The position numbers were made by a program, and so were the translations under genes. This document shows positions 26,326 through 34,357 of a DNA stretch of 64,000 nt, in pieces; the first letter of the stretch is position 1, and each line of letters begins with the position of its first letter. Under the pieces are notes generated by a model. It saw only the letters and a program-made list of their open reading frames with translations, did no database searches and was not told the DNA's origin. Source of the DNA: Frateuria_A sp051900535 (GTDB taxonomy: Bacteria; Pseudomonadota; Gammaproteobacteria; Xanthomonadales; Rhodanobacteraceae); the NCBI RefSeq assembly GCF_051900535.1, contig NZ_JBHZGI010000002.1:62001-126000 (forward strand), read 5' to 3'.

Positions 26326-26361
26326 TCGTCGCCCGCCCACGGGCGGTGCAGTCGCCCCTAC
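26326..26361 (-). repeat. REP element supplying the stop codon of the D-amino-acid dehydrogenase gene
   Basis: On the minus strand, GTAGGGGCGACTGCACCGCC is followed by CGTGGGCGGGCGACG. The GTAG (26361-26358) contains the TAG stop of the upstream gene. The CGCCC/GGGCG arms form the hairpin. Confidence 0.7.
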
Positions 26362-27488
26362 GACAGCCTCGCGGGCGACAGCATCGCCGCGGTGATGCCG
26401 GCATCGACCAGCGGCCCGGGCAACGGTCGGCGCAGCGCCAGATGGGCGCAGGCCTCGCCCATCGCGGCGCTGGTCTGGATGCCATAGCCGCCCTGGGCGG
26501 CGACCCAGAAGAAGCCCGGCGCGTCAGGTGCGAAGCCACCGACCAGGTCGCCGTCGGCGACGAAGGAGCGCAGGCCGGCCCAGGTGCGCGTGGGGCGACG
26601 GATCTCCATGGTGGTGGCCTGCTCGATGCCATGGATGCCCAGCGCGATGTCGTACTCCTCCGGCTGCACGTCGTGCGGATCGACCGGATCGGCGTTGGCC
26701 GCCGAGCCGAGGAGCAGGCCGGCGTCGGGCTTGAAGTAGAACGTTTCGGCGATGTCGCAGATAAACGGCCAGCGGTGCACGTCCATGCCGGCCGGCGGTT
26801 CGAACACGAACGCCGAGCGGCGCTTGGGCTGCAGGCCCAGCGGCGCGACGCCGGCCATCCGTGCGACCTGATCGGCCCAGGCACCAGCGGCATCGAGCAA
26901 CAGTGGCGCGCGGTAGACCGCCTCGCCCGCATCGACTTCCCAACCGGCGGCCGTGCGCTCGATCGCGCGGATGGCCACGTTCACCCGCAGTTGCCCGCCG
27001 CGTGTACGCAGGCCGCGCAGGAAGCCCTGGTGCAGTTCGTTGACGTCGATGTCCGCGGCACCCGGTTCGTGCATCCCGATGGCGGCGGCTCCCGGCCGCA
27101 GGACCGGCACGCTCGTGCGCAGCCGCGTCGCATCGTGCAGTTCGAGGTCGCGCGTGTACGGCAGGATCGCCTCGTATTCCGCGCGCACGCGTTCGGCGTC
27201 CTCCGCGGTGCCGATCACCGTGGCTCCGCGCGGCGTCAGGATCGGCGCGTTGGCGAAACCCTCCGGCGGCCTGTCGAGGAACGGCCGCGTCGCGCGGGTC
27301 AGCGCGCGCACCTGCGGCGAGCCGTAGGTCTCGCTGAACAACGCCGCGGATCGGCCGGTCGAATGCATGCCGGCGTAGGCCTCACGCTCGAGCACCAGCA
27401 CGCGCGCGTGCGGCGCGAGGAAGTAGGCCACCGACGCGCCGGCCATGCCGGCGCCGATCACGATCACATCGGTTTCGATCGATTGCAT
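26358..27488 (-). CDS. FAD-dependent D-amino-acid dehydrogenase, DauA family
   Basis: The 376-residue flavoprotein has the N-terminal Rossmann loop VIVIGAGMAGASVAYFL and HSTGRSAA. The C-terminal FAD motif is QGGYGIQTSAAMGEA. Overall it follows Pseudomonas aeruginosa D-arginine dehydrogenase (DauA) over its full length (for example LQPKRRSAFVFEPP, TWAGLRSFVADGDLV). As I recall them, Glu87 and His48 of that enzyme contact D-Arg; here the aligned positions are Ala89 and Leu50, while the Tyr53 equivalent (Tyr55) is kept. This argues against D-Arg and for a smaller neutral substrate such as D-Ala. It is the last gene of the leftward cluster. Confidence 0.85.
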   Translation of the reverse strand: MQSIETDVIVIGAGMAGASVAYFLAPHARVLVLEREAYAGMHSTGRSAALFSETYGSPQVRALTRATRPFLDRPPEGFANAPILTPRGATVIGTAEDAERVRAEYEAILPYTRDLELHDATRLRTSVPVLRPGAAAIGMHEPGAADIDVNELHQGFLRGLRTRGGQLRVNVAIRAIERTAAGWEVDAGEAVYRAPLLLDAAGAWADQVARMAGVAPLGLQPKRRSAFVFEPPAGMDVHRWPFICDIAETFYFKPDAGLLLGSAANADPVDPHDVQPEEYDIALGIHGIEQATTMEIRRPTRTWAGLRSFVADGDLVGGFAPDAPGFFWVAAQGGYGIQTSAAMGEACAHLALRRPLPGPLVDAGITAAMLSPARLS

Positions 27489-27549
27489 GCTGGGACTCTC
27501 GCGGATTCCCTCCCCTGTTGCGGGGGAGGCGGGGAAGGTTGTGCGTGGG

Positions 27550-28812
27550 TTATGCCGGGCCAGCGTCCGGCTGCGCCGATGCGGTATCGCGCGATTGCCG
27601 CGCCACCACGCTGGTGGCGGTAACGTCGGCGGTGACGTTGCCGAGGGTGGCGAAAGCATCAGGCAGTGTGTCGACCGCCAGCATCAGGCCCAGCGGCCCG
27701 AGCGGCAGCCCCATCGACTGCGCCACCGGCAGGTTGGTGGCGATGAAGGTCACCGCGCCGGGCAGGCCCACCGAGCCCAGGCTGATCACCACCGCCAGCA
27801 CCGCGCCGGCAATGAGCTGGGTCGCGGAAAGGTCGACGCCGTAGGCCCAGGCGATGAACGCGGCCGAGGTCAGGTACTGCACCGGGCTGGTCAGGCGGCA
27901 CAGCGTGACCGCCATTGGCAGCACCAGTGCATTGACCTGCTTGGGGTAGCCCAGCCGTTGCTCGGCGCTTTCCAGCATGGCCGGCAACGAGGCGAGCGAG
28001 GACTGCGTGCTGATCGCGACCGCCTGCGGCGGCAGCAGCGCGCTGGCGAAGCGGCGCAGGTTCTCGCCTCCCCAGGCCACCGCCACCACGTACATCATCG
28101 CGGTCACCGCCAGGTACAACACGATCTCCGCCAGCACGTACACGCCCAGCGCGCTCAGCATGCCCAGCCCCGAGCGCGCGCAAACGCCAAGGATCAGCGC
28201 GAACACGCCCAGCGGCGCCACCCACAGCACCCAGCGCACGATCACGATCATGGCGTCGGCGATCGCCTGGAAGAACTCCACCAGCGTGGCCCGCCGCGCG
28301 GGCGCGATGCGCGTCAGCGCAAAGCCCAGGAACAGCGCGAACACCACCAGCGGCAGCATCGCGCTCTGCGCGGCGGCCATGATGGCGTTGCTCGGAATCA
28401 TGGCGACCAGCGCCGCCGACCAGCTCACCGGAGCCGTTTGCGCCGCGCTGCCCACCACCGCGTGGTCGAGCGCGTCGCGCAAAGCCGGGTTGTGCGGGAA
28501 GAGCGAGAAAAGCGCTGGCGCCGCCGCGGCAGTGAACAGGGCGCCCAGCAACAACAGCAGGATGAACACCACGATCGCGCGCCGCGCGATGCGCCCGGAC
28601 GCCGCCGCATCGGTGGCCGTGTTGACGCCCACCACCACCAGCGCCAGCACCAGCGGCACCACGGTCATCTGCAGGCCGTTGAGCCAGAGCTTGCCGATCG
28701 GCTGCACCACGTCGGCCACTTGTGCAGCCACCAGCGGATTCCACGCCGCCAGGATCAGCCCGAGGATGGCGCCGGCGGCCAGGCCGCCCAGCACGCGCGC
28801 GGTCGGACTCAT
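27550..28812 (-). CDS. dicarboxylate/amino acid:cation symporter (DAACS family)
   Basis: The 420-residue inner-membrane carrier belongs to the GltP/GltT/SstT family. It has eight helices plus two re-entrant hairpins, recognisable by LQMTVVPLVLALVVVGV, the Ser-rich hairpin AISTQSSLASLPAMLE (HP1), VLPMAVTLCRLTSPVQYL (TM7) and SLGSVGLPGAVTFIAT (HP2). The TM7 segment differs from the glutamate carrier consensus NMDGT, so the substrate is probably not plain Glu/Asp. ATG 28812 overlaps the stop of the L,D-transpeptidase gene. It is probably an importer for amino acids or peptide products of this cluster. Confidence 0.88.
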   Translation of the reverse strand: MSPTARVLGGLAAGAILGLILAAWNPLVAAQVADVVQPIGKLWLNGLQMTVVPLVLALVVVGVNTATDAAASGRIARRAIVVFILLLLLGALFTAAAAPALFSLFPHNPALRDALDHAVVGSAAQTAPVSWSAALVAMIPSNAIMAAAQSAMLPLVVFALFLGFALTRIAPARRATLVEFFQAIADAMIVIVRWVLWVAPLGVFALILGVCARSGLGMLSALGVYVLAEIVLYLAVTAMMYVVAVAWGGENLRRFASALLPPQAVAISTQSSLASLPAMLESAEQRLGYPKQVNALVLPMAVTLCRLTSPVQYLTSAAFIAWAYGVDLSATQLIAGAVLAVVISLGSVGLPGAVTFIATNLPVAQSMGLPLGPLGLMLAVDTLPDAFATLGNVTADVTATSVVARQSRDTASAQPDAGPA

Positions 28813-29573
28813 CGTGCCGCTTCCTCCAGCGCCGGCAGATGCCATTCGGCCTGCAGCTTCTCGTACGCAGCTACCGGCAACAGCACGAATACCGGGTGCT
28901 CGTCCGGACGCAGCCAGGCCAGCAGCCGGTGCATCAGCGAGGGATCCATCGCAGTGCAGCCGGTGGTCGCGTCCACCGGCGACTTCCACAGGTGGGCAAA
29001 GATGCAGCTGCCGCCCTGCGGGCGCTGCTTCGGGTTGTGCTCGATCACGAAGCCCTGGCGGTAGCGCTGGTCACCGTTGACGTGGATGTCCCGACGCATC
29101 GGCTCGGTGGAGCCCTCGACCGCCCTCTCGCCCACCACCTTGGCATCGACAATGCGGTTGTACTGGTGCGAGCCGCTGACGTCGACGCAGTAGTCGGTGG
29201 CGCTGAGCGCGCGGTACGGCATCGCGGTATCGGCCTTGGCGGCGTAGCCGAACGCCTCGCCGATGTCGAACACGCCTGCGGGGCTGCGCAGGTCGCCTTC
29301 GCGCTTGACCGGGCCGTCGTGGCGCGGGACGTTGAGGCCCAGCCCCCAACCGGCGCCAGCCTTGCCGATGGTGACCGGCGCGGGCGCGCCGGCTTCCTTC
29401 CAGCCGTCCGCGGTGCGCTCGTAGGTGCGCAGGGTGCCGTGGTTGACGTTCCAGCCGGACGTGGTGACCACGACCATCTGTCGGGCGTCGGACCAGGCGG
29501 CGGATTCGTCGGCCGCGGCGACGGCATTTCCGGCGACGACCAACGCCAGACCCAGCAGCAGACAGTTACGCAT
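28809..29573 (-). CDS. periplasmic L,D-transpeptidase (YkuD) family protein
   Basis: The 254-residue product has a signal peptide (MRNCLLLGLALVVAGNAVAA) and a YkuD catalytic domain. The motif region is GGSCIFAHLW (His194) and TTGCTAM with catalytic Cys206; SPAGVFDIGEAFG lies before it. YkuD enzymes make or cut bonds at the DAP-D-Ala position of stem peptides. Within this cluster a carboxypeptidase-like or exchange activity on D-Ala is possible. It starts 71 bp after the regulator gene and overlaps the symporter gene. Confidence 0.88.
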   Translation of the reverse strand: MRNCLLLGLALVVAGNAVAAADESAAWSDARQMVVVTTSGWNVNHGTLRTYERTADGWKEAGAPAPVTIGKAGAGWGLGLNVPRHDGPVKREGDLRSPAGVFDIGEAFGYAAKADTAMPYRALSATDYCVDVSGSHQYNRIVDAKVVGERAVEGSTEPMRRDIHVNGDQRYRQGFVIEHNPKQRPQGGSCIFAHLWKSPVDATTGCTAMDPSLMHRLLAWLRPDEHPVFVLLPVAAYEKLQAEWHLPALEEAAR

Positions 29574-29644
29574 GGGAAATGGATCTCTCGGGGTAAGCGA
29601 GCGCCCGCCCGCGTGGATGGCAAGCGCAAGCGCGAACGACCACG

Positions 29645-30496
29645 TTACGGCTCCAGCATCAACTGGATGCGCTCCAGGTTGGCCAAAAGCTGCGCATGGC
29701 GATCGTCGTGCTCCTCGCACAGGCGCACGAACACGTTGTCCAGCAGGTGCTGCAGCGCCGACTGGTAGAGCAGCGGCTGGATGTACGGCCGCTCGTCGTG
29801 CGCGCTGACCAGCAACTGGATGTCGGCCAGCGTGCGCAGCGGATTGGCGGTGTGCCGGGTGACGGTGATGACCTTGCCGCGCCGCTCGCGGAAGTAGCGC
29901 GCGATCTTGCACAGCGCCGGATGGTTGCCGTGCTCGGAGAACACCAGCAGCACGTCGCCGGCGCCCGCCGCCGATACGTTGGCGGTCATCCGCGCGGTAT
30001 CGAAGTTGTGCACGGTGAGGATGCCCAGCAGCGACAGCCGCAGCGCGAAGTTGCGCGCGTAGATGTCGTCCTCGCCCAGGCCGATGATGAAGACCTTGCC
30101 CGCGCGCCCGGCCTGCTCGATGGCCGTGGCGATGGACTGGATCACTTCCGGCGGATTGATCAGCCGGCTCGCCTCCTCCGCCTCGGATTTCCACCGCCAC
30201 AGCGCGCCCGGGCCTTCCTCCTCGCCCTCGCCGGCCCGCGCCAGCGCCGGTGCGTCGCCGTTGTCGGCGCGAGCGATCGCCTCGCTCACCGAGTACTTGA
30301 GGTCCGGATAGCCCTTGAAGCCCAGCTTCTGGGTGAACTTGACCACGCTGGACTGGCTGATCCCCAGCGCGTTGGCCAGCTGCTGCGAGGAGTAGTCGCG
30401 CAACAGGTGCGCGTTTTCCAGGATGAAGTCGGCCACGCGCCGCTCGACCGCGGACATCTGGTCGCGTTCCGAACGGATTTTGACCAGCGGCGACAT
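29645..30496 (-). CDS. MurR/RpiR family transcriptional regulator
   Basis: The 283-residue regulator has an N-terminal RpiR HTH (~1-75: MSAVERRVADFILEN, LANALGISQSSVVKFTQKLGF) and a C-terminal SIS domain (~115-260). In usual RpiR/MurR proteins the SIS loops read GxGxS and SxSGxT and hold a sugar phosphate. Here the equivalents are GLGEDD (139-144) and FSEHGNHP (186-193), so the ligand is probably not a sugar phosphate. The start overlaps the epimerase stop (TGATG). It probably controls this cluster from the divergent region at 34.25 kb (inference). Confidence 0.88.
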   Translation of the reverse strand: MSPLVKIRSERDQMSAVERRVADFILENAHLLRDYSSQQLANALGISQSSVVKFTQKLGFKGYPDLKYSVSEAIARADNGDAPALARAGEGEEEGPGALWRWKSEAEEASRLINPPEVIQSIATAIEQAGRAGKVFIIGLGEDDIYARNFALRLSLLGILTVHNFDTARMTANVSAAGAGDVLLVFSEHGNHPALCKIARYFRERRGKVITVTRHTANPLRTLADIQLLVSAHDERPYIQPLLYQSALQHLLDNVFVRLCEEHDDRHAQLLANLERIQLMLEP

Positions 30497-31593
30497 CAGT
30501 CCGCGATCCTCTCCAGGCCCCTGATCTCGCGGATGCCGAGGCCCGGGGCGTCGGTCACGGAGATTTCCGATTCGTTGAAGATTACCCCACCGTCGACCGG
30601 GTTGAACTGGGCCAGCGATGGCCCGTCCAGGTCGATCTTGCTGATCGCGTCGGCGCGGGCCACCGCCACGTGCACGGCGGCCGCCACGCTGATGGAGGAC
30701 TCCAGCATGCAGCCGATCATGCAGTCGATGCCGTGCAGCGCGGCGATGTCGGCGATCTTGATCGCGTTGGAGATGCCGCCGGTCTTCATCAGCTTGATGT
30801 TGATGATGTCCGCCGCGCGCATGCGGATCAGCTCGATCACTTCCATCGGGCCGAACACGCTCTCGTCGGCCATCACCGGCGTGTGCACGCGTTCGGTGAC
30901 GTAGCGCATGCCTTCGAGGTCGCGCGCCTTGACCGGCTGCTCGACCAGCTCCAGCTTGATGCCGGCCTCCTCCAGCGTCTGCAGTGCGTAGACCGCCTGC
31001 TTGGCCGTCCAGCCCTGGTTGGCATCCAGGCGCAGCAGCGCGCGGCCTTCGACCGCCGCGTAGATCGCCTTGACCCGCTCGATGTCGACGCCGATGTCCT
31101 TGCCGACCTTGATCTTCAGCGACTCGAAGCCGCGCTCCACCGCCGCGACCGAGTCGGCGACCATCTTGTCGATGTAGTCCACGCTGATGGTGATGTCGGT
31201 GGTGATCACCGGGTCGCCGCCACCCAGCAGCTTGTACAGCGGCGCGCCGTAGAGCTGGCCCCACAGGTCGTAGATGGCGATCTCCACCGCCGCCTTGGCG
31301 CTGGAGTTCTTCTCCATCGAACCCTGGACCAGGTGGGTCAGGCGGTTGAGGTTGGCGATCTCCTGGCCGATCAGCCGCGGCGAGATGTAGTGGCGGATCG
31401 CATCGACGATCGAGCCGTGCGTGTCGCCGGTGATCACCGCGGTGGCCGGCGCCTCGCCGTAGCCGACCTGTCCGGTATCGGTGTGCACCATCACCACGAT
31501 GTCTTCCACCTGGTTGACGGTGCGCAACGCGGTCTTGAAGGGTGTCTTCAAGGGCACCCTCAGCATGCCGAACTGGATGTCTGTGATCTTCAT
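30496..31593 (-). CDS. L-Ala-D/L-Glu epimerase (dipeptide epimerase)
   Basis: This enolase-superfamily enzyme (YcjG/YkfB group) converts L-Ala-D-Glu from murein to L-Ala-L-Glu. The 365-residue product has the catalytic KxK (Lys160, Lys162 in SLKIKVG), the metal ligands Asp190 (RLDANQGW), Glu218 (LVEQPV) and Asp243 (MADES), and the second base Lys267 or Lys270 (NIKLMKTGG). It is cytoplasmic, so the dipeptide must be imported first. It lies directly after the NlpC/P60 gene, as ykfB lies beside ykfC in Bacillus subtilis. Confidence 0.92.
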   Translation of the reverse strand: MKITDIQFGMLRVPLKTPFKTALRTVNQVEDIVVMVHTDTGQVGYGEAPATAVITGDTHGSIVDAIRHYISPRLIGQEIANLNRLTHLVQGSMEKNSSAKAAVEIAIYDLWGQLYGAPLYKLLGGGDPVITTDITISVDYIDKMVADSVAAVERGFESLKIKVGKDIGVDIERVKAIYAAVEGRALLRLDANQGWTAKQAVYALQTLEEAGIKLELVEQPVKARDLEGMRYVTERVHTPVMADESVFGPMEVIELIRMRAADIINIKLMKTGGISNAIKIADIAALHGIDCMIGCMLESSISVAAAVHVAVARADAISKIDLDGPSLAQFNPVDGGVIFNESEISVTDAPGLGIREIRGLERIAD

Positions 31594-31616
31594 GATGTCT
31601 TGGTCTTGTGTTGTCC

Positions 31617-31638
31617 GTAGGGTGGGCTGGCGCCCACC
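31617..31638. repeat. GTAG-type hairpin between peptidase and epimerase genes
   Basis: GTAGGGTGGGCTGGCGCCCACC begins with GTAG and folds as GGTGGGC/GCCCACC. It lies in the 62-bp gap, 24 bp before the epimerase start on the opposite strand, and may modulate its translation. Confidence 0.6.
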
Positions 31639-31655
31639 GGCCCTTGCGGGAACGC

Positions 31656-33071
31656 TTAGGGCCGCATCCGCACGTTGCTGGTCATGTGGTCGATGAAGGT
31701 CGAGTCCTTGCCGTAGAGCATCGGCAGCAGCGGCGTCACCGAAACGGCGTTGAGCTTCACGCGCGCGGTCGAGCCGTCGGCCTTGCGGTAGCTCATGCCC
31801 AATACGTCGTGGATCACCCAGGGCTGACCCTTCCACTGGCCCAGCGACATCATCACGTGGCCCGGGATGTAGACCAGGTCGCCCAGCTCCAGCGCGTGCG
31901 CCGCCTGCAGGCGCTCGTCGTGGGAGCTCGCGTCGCTGAAGGCATGCCTGGCGAAGGCCGGGCTCACGCCCTGGGTGGAGGTGTTGCGCGGCATCTGCAC
32001 GCCCATCGAGCGGTAAACGTCGGAGACGAAGCCGGAGCAGTCGCGCCCGTCGTAGGCATGGCCCCAGCCGTAGCGCTCGCCCAGGAACTTGAACGCCTGG
32101 GTGATCAGGTTGCGCGGCGTCAGCGGCAGGTAGTCCGCGGACGTGTCGGCGTTCTTCTGGATCAGCGCCGGACTGAAGGCGAGCGAGCCGTCGGCCTTGC
32201 GCACCGGCAGTTCGATCACGTGCGCGGCGTAGGGCGTCTGGCCGTTGACCGCCTGGTCCGGCGGCAGGCCGGTGAGCACCGGCACGCGCGTGCCCATGTC
32301 CAGTTCCACCTGCGAGACGGCCGGCGCTTCGCGGGTGTAGACCGTGTGGACCTTGGCCCCGGTGACGATGCGGTACGGCGTCTTGGCGGCGTAGCCAAGC
32401 ACTGCGTCCCGATTGCCCTCGGCGACGTTCTTCGCCTCGGTCCAGGCGGCGTAGCGCGGGCTCACCACGAACAGCCAGCGGCCATCGCGGGTGGCGTGAG
32501 CGATCACCACCGGCGTGCCGGGGAACTCGGCCGTTTCCTGGAAGCGGTCGATGTCGGTGTCGCCCGGATGGCTGAACACGCGCAGCGTGGTCGGGAAGGT
32601 GCGCAGCGCGGCGCGGCGCACCACCAGCCCGAAGCGGGTCTGCTGGCTGGCTGGAACCGCATCGAGCGCACGCTCGTCGACGATGTCCTTGAGTGTCGCC
32701 TGCGCCACCGGCTTGCCGTCGACGTCGTACAGCGGCTTGGACGGCGGATCGGCGAGGTCTTCGATCCAGCCGCGCACCTGCGCGGCACTCAAGCTCGCCG
32801 GCAGCTTGCCCAGCTCGTGCATGGACCTGTCCTGCGCGAACAGCTTCGCGTTCTGCGCCTCGATCTGCGCGCGGGTCAGGATCACCCTGTCCGGCTGCGG
32901 CTGCAGGCCGATCCAGAACGCGGGCGTCAGCTGCGCCTCCCCCACGCCCAGCACGCCCGAGGGTGGAACGCTCAGCGTCGACACCTGCTCGCGCGCATGC
33001 AGCGGCTGCGTCGCCAGCAGCAGGGCCAGCAGCGCCGAAGGAAGAAGGGTTCGCATGGTCGTGGTCCTCAT
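31656..33071 (-). CDS. periplasmic NlpC/P60 (C40) peptidase with SH3-like domains, YkfC-like
   Basis: The 471-residue product has a signal peptide (RTLLPSALLALLLATQPLHA), two SH3-like regions (~140-290) and a C-terminal NlpC/P60 domain. Catalytic Cys345 is in DGRDCSGFVSDVYR, His405 in PGHVMMSLG, and His421 follows in WVIHDV. The layout is that of YkfC, a gamma-D-Glu-L-DAP endopeptidase that prefers a free N-terminal L-Ala and releases L-Ala-D-Glu, the substrate of the neighbouring epimerase. ATG 33071 lies four bases after the DUF819 stop; ATG 33056 is an alternative. Confidence 0.88.
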   Translation of the reverse strand: MRTTTMRTLLPSALLALLLATQPLHAREQVSTLSVPPSGVLGVGEAQLTPAFWIGLQPQPDRVILTRAQIEAQNAKLFAQDRSMHELGKLPASLSAAQVRGWIEDLADPPSKPLYDVDGKPVAQATLKDIVDERALDAVPASQQTRFGLVVRRAALRTFPTTLRVFSHPGDTDIDRFQETAEFPGTPVVIAHATRDGRWLFVVSPRYAAWTEAKNVAEGNRDAVLGYAAKTPYRIVTGAKVHTVYTREAPAVSQVELDMGTRVPVLTGLPPDQAVNGQTPYAAHVIELPVRKADGSLAFSPALIQKNADTSADYLPLTPRNLITQAFKFLGERYGWGHAYDGRDCSGFVSDVYRSMGVQMPRNTSTQGVSPAFARHAFSDASSHDERLQAAHALELGDLVYIPGHVMMSLGQWKGQPWVIHDVLGMSYRKADGSTARVKLNAVSVTPLLPMLYGKDSTFIDHMTSNVRMRP

Positions 33072-33075
33072 GGGG

Positions 33076-34227
33076 TCAGGTTCCCGCCAGCGCCGACATG
33101 ATCGACGCGACCAGCAGGCCGAAACCGGTGCCCAGTATGTAGCCCAGCAGCGCGAGCAGGATGCCGACCGGCACCAGCGCGCGCGAATAGCTCGCCGCCA
33201 GCACCGGCGTGGCCGCCACGCCGCCGATGTGGGCCAGCGAAGAAATCCCGCACAGATACAGGTCGAAACGGAACAGCTTGGCGAAGCCGACCAGCAACAC
33301 CGCGTGCAGCGCGATGACGGTCACCCCGCATAGCAGGTACAGCGGCGCCTCGCCGATGCCCTGAAAGTTGCTTTGCGAGGCGAGCACCGCCACCACGCTG
33401 ATCAACAGCGCACTGGAGATGGTCCCGGCCCCGGGATAGCGCGCCAGCGGCGTGTGCGCCACCACCAGCCCCGCGCCGGTGGCGAGCAGGATGGTCCAGG
33501 TGGTGGCGCTGATCATGGTCGAGGTCGGCAGGTACCCGGCAAGCCAGGCGCTCAGCGCAGCCGCCGCCAGCGCCATGCCCAGCCACAGCAGCACCGAGTC
33601 GGGCGTGGTCGGTCCGGTCGCCTTCGCCTCGGCCAACGGCAGGTCGCCGGTCGACTTGGCCTTGGTCCAGCGGTTGAATGCCGGCGCCAGCCGCGCCACC
33701 GCGAACAGCACGGCCACCCAGGTGGAATAGCAGAGCGCGTCGGTCAGCAGGCTCATCGCCAGGTGCTGGTCGGACATGCCGATCGCCTGCTTCACCGCGA
33801 TCATGTTCGCCGTGCCACCCACCCAGCTGCCCGACAGCGCCGCCAGCGGGTGCCAGGCATCGCCCGGCAGCCAGCGGCGGTAGATCAGGAAGGTGGCGAT
33901 GAAGGCGATGAACAGGCTCACCGAGGTGCAGGCGAACACGCCCAGCACGCGCGGCCCCAGCTTGAAAATCGCGCGCAGGTCGCAGTTGATCATCAACAGG
34001 AACAACAGCGCCGGCACCATGCGCGAGACCAGCATCGACTGCGCGGCGTGGATCTCGCCGTTGACCTCCCACAACCCGGACACCGCCAGCGCGGTCACCA
34101 GCAGGTAGGTGAAGACGATCGGCGGCAGCACGTTGAACACGCGCCAGCCGGTGCGCCGCTCGAGCGCCGGGAACAGGCCGGCGGCCAGCAGCATCACGGC
34201 CAGGTACGGCCATACCGTGTGGATCAC
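33076..34227 (-). CDS. DUF819 family permease (YjcL-like)
   Basis: The 383-residue integral membrane protein has ten or so helices. The DUF819 hallmarks are MVPALLFLLMINCDLRAI, LAALSGSWVGGTANMIAVKQAIG (Gly-rich re-entrant stretch) and SSLAHIGGVAATPVLAASY. The Gly-rich stretches in the two halves resemble those of transporters with inverted repeats. The family substrate is unknown, but its members recur beside dipeptide epimerases and murein peptidases, so import of L-Ala-D-Glu or related products is a reasonable inference. GTG 34227 follows GAGGGGTAGCGC. It is the first gene of the leftward cluster. Confidence 0.87.
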   Translation of the reverse strand: MIHTVWPYLAVMLLAAGLFPALERRTGWRVFNVLPPIVFTYLLVTALAVSGLWEVNGEIHAAQSMLVSRMVPALLFLLMINCDLRAIFKLGPRVLGVFACTSVSLFIAFIATFLIYRRWLPGDAWHPLAALSGSWVGGTANMIAVKQAIGMSDQHLAMSLLTDALCYSTWVAVLFAVARLAPAFNRWTKAKSTGDLPLAEAKATGPTTPDSVLLWLGMALAAAALSAWLAGYLPTSTMISATTWTILLATGAGLVVAHTPLARYPGAGTISSALLISVVAVLASQSNFQGIGEAPLYLLCGVTVIALHAVLLVGFAKLFRFDLYLCGISSLAHIGGVAATPVLAASYSRALVPVGILLALLGYILGTGFGLLVASIMSALAGT

Positions 34228-34251
34228 GCGCTACCCCTCGTGCGTCGTGTC

Positions 34252-34323
34252 AGGAATATGCCATTCCTCATACATTGGTCCGAAGCATAAATTATTGACC
34301 ACCTTTTGCAAGCGTGTTACACA
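34252..34323. promoter_or_regulatory. divergent promoters and operator-like palindromes of the murein-peptide cluster
   Basis: The rightward promoter is TTGACC (34295-34300), N17, TACACA (34318-34323). The leftward promoter is TTGCAA (34311-34306), N16, TATGCT (34289-34284). The two overlap face to face. AGGAAT-ATGCC-ATTCCT (34252-34268) is a perfect 6-bp palindrome just downstream of the leftward -10. TGGTC (34276-34280) and GACCA (34297-34301) form a second inverted pair across the leftward -10 and the rightward -35. The arrangement suits one repressor that controls both directions; the promoter assignments are by eye. Confidence 0.6.
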
Positions 34324-34357
34324 AGGCCTTGATGCCAACTGGCGGGGGCGTTGTGCG

